Notes: a model not told the origin generated them from the sequence alone. 50,907 nucleotides of DNA from Lachnospiraceae bacterium (GCA_017622875.1 JAGAQG010000028.1:1-50907); one strand, 5' to 3'; counted from the stretch's first letter, positions 1 through 8,304 are shown. Numbers and translations: made by a program.

Positions 1-215
1 GGAATTTCCATGCCGCTGATTCCCGGCATTTCAATATCCAATAAAATCAAATCATAAAAAAATCCATCATCGGTAATATCATAAAGCAAGTTGCGGCTTT
101 GGGTATATGTCGTAATTTCATAACCGATACTGCACGCCTGCAAGCTGTCTTTGACAAATTGCTCATGCAGGGCAACAGCTTTTTCTTCATCATCACATAT
201 CGCAATTCGTATCAT
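1..215 (-). CDS. Response regulator receiver domain, LytTR/AgrA-like, partial
   Basis: The visible 71 residues are the N-terminal half of a receiver domain; the gene runs off the window start. It opens with MIRIAICDDEEKAV, which carries the acidic pair of the phosphoacceptor pocket, and reaches the phosphorylation site in LILLDIEMPGISGME. This spelling is typical of AgrA/LytTR-type regulators of Firmicutes, but the output domain is not visible, so that assignment is by style only. The ATG lies at 213-215. No strong promoter is obvious in the roughly 110 bases separating it from the winged-helix fragment. Confidence 0.8.
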   Translation of the reverse strand, partial: MIRIAICDDEEKAVALHEQFVKDSLQACSIGYEITTYTQSRNLLYDITDDGFFYDLILLDIEMPGISGMEI

Positions 216-287
216 GTTATCATCCCACTCTCAAATTTCATGTCCATCATTATACCGTAACTTTGCAATTTTCTCAACTAATCAGCA

Positions 288-320
288 GAGGCGGTTACCC
301 TAAAACGGAGCAACCGCCTC
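288..320 (+). terminator. Strong hairpin, plus-strand terminator-like
   Basis: A perfect 9-bp stem (GAGGCGGTT at 288-296, AACCGCCTC at 312-320) with a 15-base loop is followed on the plus strand by a T-rich stretch (TCTTTTATT). The flanking genes are on the minus strand, where the hairpin lies just after the winged-helix fragment but has only an imperfect U tract. It may act there as a weak terminator. Confidence 0.5.
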
Positions 321-324
321 TCTT

Positions 325-561
325 TTATTCTCCTGCCCCCACAAACCGATACCCGCTCCCAACCACCGTTTCTATATACCCATCTCCGATCTTCCGTCTG
401 AGCGAATACACCACATTCGCCACCGCCGCCCCGCAATGCTCCGGGTCCGCTTTCCAGACCGCTTCGTAGATCTGGTCTTTAGAGAGAACCCAGGACGGTG
501 ATCGTTTCCCCCCAAACACCGCATTTTTCTGACCAGCTTTATGATGTATGCAGCGGCTCTA
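325..561 (-). pseudogene. Truncated OmpR-type winged-helix domain (gene remnant)
   Basis: The open frame at 325-519 starts at a GTG with no good ribosome binding site and encodes only the recognition-helix half of an OmpR/PhoB C-terminal domain. Segments such as WVLSKDQIYEAVW and PEHCGAAVANVV are followed by the terminal wing (IETVVGSGYRF). The frame stays open upstream only to a TAG at 559-561, and the first half of the winged helix and any receiver are missing. The remaining residues closely match the intact wHTH protein at 1281-1673. I read it as a decayed paralogue; a very small functional DNA-binding peptide is less likely. Confidence 0.6.
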
Positions 562-583
562 GCGCATAAGTACCTTTTCTGAA

Positions 584-772
584 TCAAGAGCCTTTCTTGT
601 CCTTTTTCAAAAAATAAACAGCGATTCCGCCAACCAGCAACGGGAATATCACCCTCCCATAGTTTACCCCACCAATTCCTCTCTCAGAAATGCCTTGCGT
701 CAAATAGCTAATGCCCGTTAAAAAGCCACTAATCGCTAAAACTAAAACCACTATACATACTTTCTTTTTCAT
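584..772 (-). CDS. Small two-helix membrane protein, hypothetical
   Basis: The 62-residue product has two hydrophobic segments, about residues 5-24 and 42-56. They are separated by a glycine-rich loop, and a lysine-rich tail (LKKDKKGS) should face the cytoplasm. I do not recognise the family. It begins five bases after the secreted protein gene at 778-1215 on the same strand, so the two are probably co-transcribed. A role in the envelope is all the sequence supports. Confidence 0.55.
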   Translation of the reverse strand: MKKKVCIVVLVLAISGFLTGISYLTQGISERGIGGVNYGRVIFPLLVGGIAVYFLKKDKKGS

Positions 773-777
773 TTAAC

Positions 778-1215
778 TTATCCTTCCTCTCCATAATCAT
801 TTATATACAAATCATCTAATTCATTTCCTAATGTATGATCTGAAAAAAACAACGTAATAGAGAAAGAGTATTCCCGTCCTGTCGTTCTATCTGTACACTT
901 GATGTTAATTGTGTCTGTAAGTTCTTCCCTTGGCCTGGAATAATCAAAAGATGATGAATGTTTGTTGCTAATTTTACCATTTTCTGCGAAAACACTATAA
1001 CTAAAATCATCAACTGCCGATACAACATAACAGGTCACTTTTTCAGACTGCCCGGTTTCCAAAGAGGTTTTATCCACTACCACCTGAAAAGGCAGTAATT
1101 CAAATTCACTTATAACGCTTTCATTTGATGTCTCAATGGAATGCTCTTGCGAAACACTGGGGATATGAAAAATACCCATATAACAAATCATAAGTATAAT
1201 AAATATTTTTCCCAT
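778..1215 (-). CDS. Secreted or anchored hypothetical protein
   Basis: The 145-residue protein starts with a short hydrophobic signal segment (about residues 3-20) and then has a polar, beta-rich extracytoplasmic part. No cysteine lipobox is evident. The start ATG at 1215 is preceded by a GGGAGGG ribosome binding site. I do not recognise the family. It lies between an orphan winged-helix regulator and a small membrane protein, all on one strand, which suggests a small envelope module. Function unknown. Confidence 0.6.
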   Translation of the reverse strand: MGKIFIILMICYMGIFHIPSVSQEHSIETSNESVISEFELLPFQVVVDKTSLETGQSEKVTCYVVSAVDDFSYSVFAENGKISNKHSSSFDYSRPREELTDTINIKCTDRTTGREYSFSITLFFSDHTLGNELDDLYINDYGEEG

Positions 1216-1280
1216 GCAATATTCCCTCCCATACCTTTTTCTAAATCAGCTCCCACAGTCATATTTCTCAATTTTCTATT

Positions 1281-1673
1281 CTACTGTTCAAACTTATATC
1301 CGCTGCCAATCACCGTCTTAATATATCCTTCTCCTAATTTCCTTCTGATCTGGCTTATCACATTTGCCACAGCCGCCCCGCAATGCTCCGGGTTCTCTTT
1401 CCAGACTTCTTCATAAATTTGCTCTTTGGAAAACACCCATCCTGGATGTTGGATCAGATAAGCCAATGTGAAAAACTCATGATGTGTCAGTGATACTTCC
1501 TCTCCATTTTGGTAAACAGTCTGCTCCTTCATGTGAACTACCAAACCAGAAGAAGTAAGAACATTTGAAACATAAGATGGTTCTAAGGAATGTTCCACCG
1601 CTGGCTCATCCCTTAAAACATCCATAATCTTTTGTATCACATGTTCTTCTGAATCAGAAAAAGTTACAACCAT
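1281..1673 (-). CDS. Orphan winged-helix DNA-binding protein (OmpR C-terminal type, no receiver)
   Basis: Residues about 47-130 form a complete OmpR/PhoB-type winged-helix domain: LTHHEFFTLAYLIQHPGWVF, then SKEQIYEEVWKENPEHCG, the recognition helix AVANVISQIRRKLGEG, and the wing ending GSGYKFEQ. The N-terminal 45 residues do not form a receiver domain, so phosphorylation control by a standard histidine kinase is not expected. It starts 45 bases downstream of the ABC permease gene with GGGAAAA as ribosome binding site. It is therefore probably the last regulator of, or a follower gene in, the transporter operon. Its winged helix closely resembles the remnant at 325-561 and the C-terminal domain of the flavokinase fusion at 10671-11375. 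Confidence 0.75.
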   Translation of the reverse strand: MVVTFSDSEEHVIQKIMDVLRDEPAVEHSLEPSYVSNVLTSSGLVVHMKEQTVYQNGEEVSLTHHEFFTLAYLIQHPGWVFSKEQIYEEVWKENPEHCGAAVANVISQIRRKLGEGYIKTVIGSGYKFEQ

Positions 1674-1717
1674 TATTTTCCCATGCCATCACTCCATCAT
1701 TTCCTGTCCAAAGCATA

Positions 1718-3919
1718 TTATCCCACACTGTCATTTCTTAAAGCATCTACCATGTTGCAGTTCAGCATTCGTTTTCCACCAATATAATAAGCCAAAGAAA
1801 CAAACCCGAAAATAGCCAGAATAAATATTACAATCGGCACAATCGGAAGTTTTGTCAAAAATTCCATCGGATTCAGATAACTTGCCGTTATCATAAAACC
1901 AACAGACAGTACTGTGAGCGGCAAAGTAATCAGTAATGGACGGCCAGCAATCACCAGCGCTTCAATGCAGAACATTTTCCGCATACCTTCCGGTGTCATG
2001 CCGACAGACATATACTGTGCAAATTCCCTCTTTCTCTGACGCAGAAACCCCAATGTATTAGAGAATACATTTGCAATTCCAATGACGGCAAGCAAAACAC
2101 AGAATGCCCCCAAAATCCACATGGCACCTTTCTGCATATTCTCGTCTGATACTTTTTCCTGGATACGGTTTTCACTTTCTACCGTATATTCACGGCCGAT
2201 AACCTGTACGATATCTTTCTCTAATGCATTTAATTCCGTAAGCGTTATTCCGTCCTCGGCAAGTACCCGGATATAGGTATCTGCCTCTGGATTTCCAATC
2301 TGTCCGGAGATTTTTTCCCACATAGACAGGGGAATGAACTGTACCAGGGCATAATTCGCATACTCTTCCCTTAAAACCGGGGCTTCCTGTGTAAAACCAA
2401 ACACCGGAAGTTCTACTGGATTTTCTCCCTGCCCGGCGTTCTGTAAAAGGATCGCGTCCGGTTCCTCTTTGATAAAAGGAACGTACTCTTTGTAACGGAA
2501 ATTGCTGTTTACACTGTCCCAGATACGATTCAGTACAATACTTCCGTCACCTTCTGACGTTATGCCAATTTGCTCACAATACTCTTTAAAACCTGCATCA
2601 TCCATGATCACAATAGGGGCCTTTATTAAATAGGAACCCTCTGCCAAAGTTACAGAACTGCCCGCCACTGTTCCCAAACCGCCCAGTGCATTCACTTCAT
2701 CACTGATGTCTGTTTCCGGAATGGCGCATACTGTCTCAGCTTTCTGATACGCAACGCTGCTCTTTACTCCATGTAATTGGTTGATCTCTTCCGCCTGCTC
2801 TATATTTTCTATTCCTGTGTTTTTCACTGTTACCATCACATCCCATGCGTCCTGATATCTTTCAAAATAGGTATGGTTTGTGCTGATACCGGAAAGCGTA
2901 AAAAAACATAACATGACAGTAAAGCCTAAGAACGAAAGTGTTAATGACAATGTGGACGTGCGAAGTGCTTTTTTCTGTGCTTTCAGTGCATTTCCAGCCA
3001 GTTCACCTTCTATTCCAAACAGTAATGACAGGATGCGGGAATGCTTTTTCTTTTTCAACTGTAGTTCACCCGTATTCCGTATCGCCTCAAGCGGAGTCAG
3101 TCTGCTTAATTTCCTTGCCGGTAACCATGCAGAAATAAATACGGTCAGAACAGATACCAGAATGGTAACCACAAATATCAGAGGATGGTACTGGAAAACA
3201 GCTTCATGCCGACCGGCCACATCTGCCGCTAATAAATTGATTGCCTGAATCACTCCAAAGCTAAGCGCAATTCCGATGATGCTCCCAACCAATATCGGTG
3301 CCGCGCAAAGCACTGCTGCCTCCTGCATCAGACAGGTGCAGATCTGTCCCGGCGTAGCCCCGACACTGGAAAAAATCCCAAACTGGTGAATCCTCGCATT
3401 CATGGTCACTGCAAAAGAATTATGGATAATCAATACCAGCGCCAGTGACATGATAATCAGTATAACCAGATAAAATGCCATCAGAAGTGGTGGTTTCGCA
3501 TCCTGCGGATCGTGGATCAGATATCTGGATAGAAGCAGTTCATGATAGGATGCCGCATCTGCATCTAAACCGAGTTTCTCTGTGATGAGCGGCATATCCC
3601 GGTAAATGGTTCTGGTATCTTGAAAATACACATCTACCACTATTTCCGATTCTTCCGATAGTTCTTCATTGACTGATGCGCTCTCCACGTTTGCAAAATT
3701 CTGTATCATGGCCAGATCATCTTCATCAATCTCACCTGTGATACGCCCCTGCCAGCCGCCTTCTTCTAAAACAATCTGTTCCACATCATAATTCCAGAAA
3801 TTGAAAAACAGGCTGCACAGTAAAGACAAAAACAGCGCCGAGATGAATGCAGCAACCATGATAGATATACTGGAAGCACGGTTCTTTTTAATAAAACTTA
3901 CTGAGTAATCTTTCCACAT
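1718..3919 (-). CDS. ABC transporter permease, FtsX/MacB-like, two FtsX domains
   Basis: The 733-residue membrane protein has an N-terminal transmembrane helix (about 20-42) and an extracytoplasmic domain. Three helices follow at about 147-270, ending with the FtsX signature region (SAWLPARKLSRLTPLEAIR). A second helix, a large extracellular domain (about 345-600) and three C-terminal helices complete it. This duplicated-FtsX layout is typical of Firmicutes exporters and antimicrobial-peptide detoxification or signalling permeases linked to two-component systems. The gene lies 5 bases after its ATPase (3925-4605) and downstream of a histidine kinase/regulator pair. The substrate cannot be read from sequence; peptide antibiotic sensing or lipid-II-related stress is an inference from context. 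Confidence 0.85.
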   Translation of the reverse strand: MWKDYSVSFIKKNRASSISIMVAAFISALFLSLLCSLFFNFWNYDVEQIVLEEGGWQGRITGEIDEDDLAMIQNFANVESASVNEELSEESEIVVDVYFQDTRTIYRDMPLITEKLGLDADAASYHELLLSRYLIHDPQDAKPPLLMAFYLVILIIMSLALVLIIHNSFAVTMNARIHQFGIFSSVGATPGQICTCLMQEAAVLCAAPILVGSIIGIALSFGVIQAINLLAADVAGRHEAVFQYHPLIFVVTILVSVLTVFISAWLPARKLSRLTPLEAIRNTGELQLKKKKHSRILSLLFGIEGELAGNALKAQKKALRTSTLSLTLSFLGFTVMLCFFTLSGISTNHTYFERYQDAWDVMVTVKNTGIENIEQAEEINQLHGVKSSVAYQKAETVCAIPETDISDEVNALGGLGTVAGSSVTLAEGSYLIKAPIVIMDDAGFKEYCEQIGITSEGDGSIVLNRIWDSVNSNFRYKEYVPFIKEEPDAILLQNAGQGENPVELPVFGFTQEAPVLREEYANYALVQFIPLSMWEKISGQIGNPEADTYIRVLAEDGITLTELNALEKDIVQVIGREYTVESENRIQEKVSDENMQKGAMWILGAFCVLLAVIGIANVFSNTLGFLRQRKREFAQYMSVGMTPEGMRKMFCIEALVIAGRPLLITLPLTVLSVGFMITASYLNPMEFLTKLPIVPIVIFILAIFGFVSLAYYIGGKRMLNCNMVDALRNDSVG

Positions 3920-3924
3920 TTTGC

Positions 3925-4605
3925 TTACCCCCGTTTCCGGTCGCTGATGATGCGCCCGTCCTCTATTGTTACAATACGGTCTGCTTCCAGTGCAATCTTT
4001 TCATCATGAGTAATCAGCAGAATTGTCTGGTTCAAATTGCGGTTAGACAATTTCAGCATATCAATGATTTCCTTTGAATTTTTCTGATCCAGATTCCCGG
4101 TCGGCTCATCAGCGAGTAAAAGAGCTGGCCGATAGATCAAAGACCTTGCTATGGCTGCACGCTGCTGTTGTCCGCCGGATAACTGGCTGGGAAGAAAATC
4201 CAGCTTATCAGCAATGCCTAACGTGTTTACGACCTGTTCAAAATACTCCTGGTTCGGTTTCCTTTTGTCCAGAGAAAGCGGCATGAGGATATTTTTCCGA
4301 ATAGTAAGCGTAGGGATCAGATTATAAAACTGATAGACCAGCCCCACTTTCCTTCTCCGGAAAATAGCCGACTGTGTCCGGTTCATGGTAGAAATATCGG
4401 TTCCTTCCACCACAACTTTTCCTTCTGTCGGCTGATCCACGCTTCCAAGAATATGCAAAAGCGTAGACTTTCCTGAACCGGATGCGCCTACAATAGCAAC
4501 AAACTCTCCTTTATCCACAGACAAGTCAATCCTGTCTAAAGCCGTAACACAGTTTTCGCCCGAACCGTATACTTTTCTGATTCCTTCACATTTTAGTATC
4601 TCCAT
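3925..4605 (-). CDS. ABC transporter ATP-binding protein (LolD/MacB type)
   Basis: The 226-residue cytosolic ATPase has every hallmark: Walker A GASGSGKST (about residues 40-48), the Q loop, the ABC signature LSGGQQQR (about 142-149), Walker B LLADEPTGNLD and the switch histidine in LLITHDE. The family energises FtsX-type permeases, here the one beginning 5 bases downstream. The start ATG follows AGGAGAGG. A leader of about 170 bases with palindromes and an extended -10 promoter lies upstream. Confidence 0.92.
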   Translation of the reverse strand: MEILKCEGIRKVYGSGENCVTALDRIDLSVDKGEFVAIVGASGSGKSTLLHILGSVDQPTEGKVVVEGTDISTMNRTQSAIFRRRKVGLVYQFYNLIPTLTIRKNILMPLSLDKRKPNQEYFEQVVNTLGIADKLDFLPSQLSGGQQQRAAIARSLIYRPALLLADEPTGNLDQKNSKEIIDMLKLSNRNLNQTILLITHDEKIALEADRIVTIEDGRIISDRKRG

Positions 4606-4756
4606 GATATCCTCTCCTTTTTGTTATAAGCTGATATTCATTGCCGCTCGAAAAAATGCTACGCATTTTCACTCATTAAGCTATCAGCTGCTTCTGTATC
4701 TGCGCTGTTCACTCCGTTCACAGCTAAAAGATGCTCCGCATCTTTTGATAGTTTAC
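4606..4756 (-). repeat. Structured leader of the ABC operon with two related palindromes
   Basis: Between the kinase gene and the ABC genes are two similar hairpins. One is AAAATGC-GTA-GCATTTT near 4656-4672 and the other AAAGATGC-GGA-GCATCTTT near 4729-4747. The first is nested inside a longer pairing of GCTGATA (about 4628-4634) with TATCAGC (about 4682-4688). A direct repeat TTCACTCCG / TTCACAG lies between them. Both stems end in T runs, so they could attenuate transcription or be copies of a short dispersed palindrome. Confidence 0.5.
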
Positions 4757-4766
4757 ATTATAACAA
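4757..4766 (-). promoter_or_regulatory. Extended -10 promoter for the ABC operon
   Basis: On the minus strand TGTTATAAT is a perfect extended -10 (TGnTATAAT) immediately after the end of the kinase gene. No convincing -35 hexamer is present, which is usual for extended -10 promoters. Transcripts would carry the roughly 150-base palindromic leader before the ATPase gene. Confidence 0.5.
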
Positions 4767-4780
4767 AGGAAAGTGACATC

Positions 4781-6049
4781 TCAGTGACTGTGCATAATTT
4801 CTTCGAAATCATGTGTTTCCGACGGATGCGCAACAGTTTTCTGCGGTGCCACAGAAACTGCCCTATGCGCATAAATTCTTATTTCAAAACAAGCTCCGCC
4901 TTCTGGCAGATTCCGGGCAGTGATATTGCCATTCTGCAATTCAAAAATAGAACGTGTAAGGGACAATCCAATCCCTATCCCATTTCCGGCAGCACCTTTC
5001 CCACGATAAAACCGCTCAAAAAGATGCGGTATATCTTCTGCCTGGAAGCCCTCTCCATCATCCCATATCAAAATTTCTGCGTAAAGCGGATTACTGGAAT
5101 AATCGCAGTGTACGGTTCCTCCATGTTTGGAATGCTCCATGCAATTTTTCATTAAATTCAAAAGGGCTTCCATTGTCCACTCCATGTCCCCATAGATTTC
5201 CATACACCCATGATCCGGAATATCCACAGAAATATTTTCTTTCATCATCAGGTCATTCAGATTTTCCGCTGTAAGATTCAAAACAGTATAGATATCCACT
5301 TGTGAAAACTCTAAATGCAAAGTCCCGGAGTCAATCTTAGAAAGTGTCAACAATGATTCCTCTAATCTGTTTAACCGTTCCAACTGCCTTTCTATCTGCT
5401 CTCCATAAGTATTCGGTGTTGTTTTCTTCATGAGCTGCAAAGACAGAAACGAGGCAGTAATTGGTGTCTTTAGCTGGTGGGCGATATTTGCCAGATTATC
5501 CGCAAAATTTACTTTCGCCTGCACCGCTGCTTCCCTTGTCTGATACAGAGAGGTAACTGTCTTATACATTTCATCCTGGAGATGGGAAAATTCATCTTCC
5601 TTCATCTGTATGACTGTCCCCGCAGAGGGAGCATTGACCTGTTCCAGATAACTTGTCAGTTCCGCTATTCTCATTCGATTGCGCTTATTCACACGCCATA
5701 CAGTAAGCAGAAATCCGCAGGTCACCAGAAGTATTAAAACTACAGAAGGAATGAAAAAGTTCCACGGAACACCTTCACAGAATTCATTATTCCAATATCC
5801 ATACTGCTTCAGAAACTGATTTCCTTCCACTTCCTGCTCTTCCAGCATATGATATTGTTTCAATGCAGAAAGCATCTGCTCCTCTGTTTCCGGATGGTTC
5901 TCTATAATAATTTCACAAAATTTAGACACATGTTCAAAGGCAGCCTGCCGATATTCATACTGCCAGAAAACTGTTATGCCAATGATACTGACAACACACA
6001 TCAGCACTGGCACCAAAACCGTTAGTTTCTGTTTTTTTGTCTCTGTCAT
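4781..6049 (-). CDS. Sensor histidine kinase
   Basis: The 422-residue kinase has a transmembrane helix at about 9-29, a roughly 65-residue extracytoplasmic sensor with cysteines at 45 and 91 that could form a disulfide, and a second helix at about 97-118. The H-box is IAHQLKTP with the phosphorylated histidine at 191. The ATPase domain shows the N box (LMKNCMEHS), G1 (DDGEGF), F box and G2 (GIGIGLSL). It overlaps its response regulator by 4 bases, and the ABC transporter genes follow, so it very likely controls that transporter. The last 25 or so residues are a low-complexity tail. Confidence 0.92.
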   Translation of the reverse strand: MTETKKQKLTVLVPVLMCVVSIIGITVFWQYEYRQAAFEHVSKFCEIIIENHPETEEQMLSALKQYHMLEEQEVEGNQFLKQYGYWNNEFCEGVPWNFFIPSVVLILLVTCGFLLTVWRVNKRNRMRIAELTSYLEQVNAPSAGTVIQMKEDEFSHLQDEMYKTVTSLYQTREAAVQAKVNFADNLANIAHQLKTPITASFLSLQLMKKTTPNTYGEQIERQLERLNRLEESLLTLSKIDSGTLHLEFSQVDIYTVLNLTAENLNDLMMKENISVDIPDHGCMEIYGDMEWTMEALLNLMKNCMEHSKHGGTVHCDYSSNPLYAEILIWDDGEGFQAEDIPHLFERFYRGKGAAGNGIGIGLSLTRSIFELQNGNITARNLPEGGACFEIRIYAHRAVSVAPQKTVAHPSETHDFEEIMHSH

Positions 6050-6720
6050 ATGCTCTCCTCCAGTCGATACCCAAAACTGCGTATGGTTTTCAGGCAGGTT
6101 GGATTATGTAATTTCTCCCGCAGGCGCTTCATTGTCACAGTCAATGTATTATCATTCACATAATTTCCGTTACTGTCCCATACCTGCTCCAGTAGCTGTC
6201 TTCTGGTTACCGTTTTTCCTTTGTTTTCCATCAGCAGAAGGAGCAACTGATATTCCGGCTGACTCAGCAGGATTTCTTCCTGTTCCCAAAAAACAGACAT
6301 TTTATCTGTATCCAGCGAAAGATGATCACAGAAAAGCCGGGTTTCCTTTGTCTGTCCACTCCGGCGCAGCAATGCCAGGATACGGGAATACAGCACTTCC
6401 AACTCAAACGGTTTTACCACATAATCATCCGCACCATCCTGGAATCCCTGAACAATATCTGCTGTTTCTCCCCGAACCGTTAAATAAAGAATCGGAAGCT
6501 GATTTCCCCATAAGCGGCGAATCCATTTACACAATTCATCCCCATTTCCATCCGGCATATTCCGGTCCACCAAAAGAAGGTCTGGATGTTTTTTCAGCAA
6601 TGCCTGTTTCGCATCAGCGATACTATAAAATAAAGATACTTCCATCTGACGGATTTGCAGATATGTTTTAACGTTCTCTGCAATATCTAAATCATCCTCA
6701 ACATAATATACTGTAGCCAT
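6046..6720 (-). CDS. Response regulator, OmpR/PhoB family
   Basis: The 224-residue protein has a receiver domain at residues 1-115. The acidic pair is in YYVEDDLDIA, the phosphoacceptor Asp in LLLVDRNMPDG, and the conserved Thr and Lys are present (LTVRG, VVKPFE). A C-terminal winged helix covers about 125-222 (RRQLLEQVWD, then TLTVTMKRLREKL, then RSFGYRLEE). It is translationally coupled to the kinase gene through an ATGA overlap and presumably regulates the ABC genes downstream. Confidence 0.93.
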   Translation of the reverse strand: MATVYYVEDDLDIAENVKTYLQIRQMEVSLFYSIADAKQALLKKHPDLLLVDRNMPDGNGDELCKWIRRLWGNQLPILYLTVRGETADIVQGFQDGADDYVVKPFELEVLYSRILALLRRSGQTKETRLFCDHLSLDTDKMSVFWEQEEILLSQPEYQLLLLLMENKGKTVTRRQLLEQVWDSNGNYVNDNTLTVTMKRLREKLHNPTCLKTIRSFGYRLEESI

Positions 6721-7055
6721 TAATTTTCTCCTTACTGTGCGTGTTTTCAGCGTATACTGGTATACCCGAAGGGTATTTCCTTAATGGATTTTCTTCCATT
6801 CAACTTAATTTATCCCAAACAATTACTCCGGTCTTTTTTATTTTACCTCTAAAAGCTGGTTATCTCAACGCTCTAATCATTGACACAACATAAGAGTTCT
6901 TCTGTCAAAAAGATACAACCGCATTTTCCGTTTTGTGGAAAAGTTCTGACACCCTCTTAGTTATGTGAAAAGGTGAGGGCTTCTTTTTCAGAAGTTTACC
7001 CCACCCTTTGATTTTTCCATGAGTATGAACCGTTCGTCCAAGAAACACACAAATT
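6721..7055. other. Gene-free stretch upstream of the response regulator
   Basis: No open frame is convincing here. Two overlapping palindromes sit at 6752-6776: GTATAC-TG-GTATAC, then ATACCC-GAA-GGGTAT, which on the minus strand has a CUUCGG-type loop. They lie about 35-70 bases upstream of the regulator start, where an operator or leader hairpin would be expected. The rest (6780-7055) is AT-rich with one weak CCCTC/GAGGG pairing near 6954-6987 followed by T residues. I see no clear promoter consensus. Confidence 0.45.
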
Positions 7056-7313
7056 TTATTCCTCTCCCGCTATCCTCTCCGCTTCCTCTATTGGAAAGTT
7101 CGGTATCTCCTCCAACAGTTTCAAAATAATGGATTGTTTCATATCCTCGTCCACAAAAGTTCTCACGCTGCCATCCGGCTGCCTCTCTTTCACTGTGGCG
7201 AGTTCTTCAATATAAGACTCGTAGTGTGCAATAACTTTTTCTGTTGCCCATTTCTTCCCGGCAACCGCCGCTTTAATGATTTCATAAGTCAATGGATTCT
7301 GCTGTTCTTCCAT
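7056..7313 (-). CDS. Helix-turn-helix protein of conjugative-transposon type (HTH_16-like)
   Basis: The 85-residue protein resembles the small HTH proteins of Tn916-like elements. Its pattern is YEIIKAAVAGKKWATEKVIA, then a helix around YIEELATV, then EDMKQSIILKLLEEIPNF. In such elements it sits near the excisionase, integrase and a sigma-like gene. None of these is beside it here, so I infer a leftover from an integrated element that has been lost or rearranged. The family assignment is by remembered pattern and is moderate. Confidence 0.6.
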   Translation of the reverse strand: MEEQQNPLTYEIIKAAVAGKKWATEKVIAHYESYIEELATVKERQPDGSVRTFVDEDMKQSIILKLLEEIPNFPIEEAERIAGEE

Positions 7314-7458
7314 ACCCGTACCTCCGCCATTTGATTACTTACAGCATAGCATATCTCCGGTTAGCAATCCAGTGAGCCGTGAAAAATGAAGATATTTTAC
7401 AAGCCTTTTGCGTTTTGAAATGCTACAATGAAGGACAGCAAGCAAGGAAGGAACACAC

Positions 7459-8304
7459 ATGAAGAAAGAAACAAGGACAGTGGTTTATGATGATGAGCTT
7501 CGGATTGAGGCATACCGTTTTGAGGGAATCGTGCAGCCATTTCCAAACCACTTCCATGAATATTATGTGATTGGATTTATCGAGGACGGGGAACGCTGCC
7601 TCTCCTGCCGCAATCAAGAATACACCATAGCAAAAGGTGATATCGTTCTTTTCAATCCCGGAGACAATCATGCCTGTGTGCAGAGTGATGATGACACATT
7701 GGATTACAGGGGATTTAATATTACCAAAGAAGTTATGCTGAACCTGGCGGAAGAAGTAACCGGGAAAAGGGAACTCCCCGGCTTCTCCAAAACCGTGATC
7801 TTCGATGAGGAAGTGACCTGCTATCTGCACCCGCTCCACGAACTGGTCATGAAAGGCTCCTGTGAGATTGGTAAGGAAGAAAACCTGCTGCTCCTTATAT
7901 CTCTGTTAATTCAGCGGTACGGACAGCCCTTTGAAAGCTGTATCCCGGAATGCCGGGAGGAAATTGAAAAAGCCTGCAATTTTATGAATCAGTACTTCGC
8001 AGACCGGATTTATTTAGATCAGATCTGCCGCTATGCTGGTCTTAGCAAATCCACACTGCTCCGGGCCTTTACCAAGTCCAAAGGTGTCACACCATACAGC
8101 TACTTAGAGAACATACGCATTGGCAGGGCAAAGAAACTTCTGGAACAGGGCGTACCTCCCATAGAGGCGGCCATGCAGACAGGCTTTTCCGACCAGAGCC
8201 ATTTCACGAACTATTTCAACCGATTTATCGGATTGGCTCCGGGTCTTTACCGTGACATATTTTTAGAAAAAGAATCCACGAAGGAGGAAACGCCGAATGA
8301 GTAA
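7459..8304 (+). CDS. AraC-family transcriptional regulator with cupin sensor
   Basis: The 281-residue regulator has an N-terminal cupin-type ligand domain (about 10-150; FPNHFHEYYVIGF and FNPGDNHACV look like the metal/ligand barrel). A C-terminal pair of AraC helix-turn-helix motifs spans about 175-275 (LDQICRYAGLSKSTLLRAF, and AAMQTGFSDQSHFTNYFNRF). It overlaps the DMT transporter gene by 8 bases and is the first gene of a three-gene operon. It probably activates or represses that operon in response to a small molecule. The start ATG follows AAGGAAGGAA. Confidence 0.88.
   Translation: MKKETRTVVYDDELRIEAYRFEGIVQPFPNHFHEYYVIGFIEDGERCLSCRNQEYTIAKGDIVLFNPGDNHACVQSDDDTLDYRGFNITKEVMLNLAEEVTGKRELPGFSKTVIFDEEVTCYLHPLHELVMKGSCEIGKEENLLLLISLLIQRYGQPFESCIPECREEIEKACNFMNQYFADRIYLDQICRYAGLSKSTLLRAFTKSKGVTPYSYLENIRIGRAKKLLEQGVPPIEAAMQTGFSDQSHFTNYFNRFIGLAPGLYRDIFLEKESTKEETPNE

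Noticed and set aside
5976-6671. Plus-strand frame of 231 codons opposite the response regulator
   Set aside because: It mirrors a strongly conserved regulator and has no start signal or family pattern; chance opening from codon bias.
7423-7839. Minus-strand frame opposite the AraC gene
   Set aside because: It lies opposite a well-supported AraC regulator and has no coding features.
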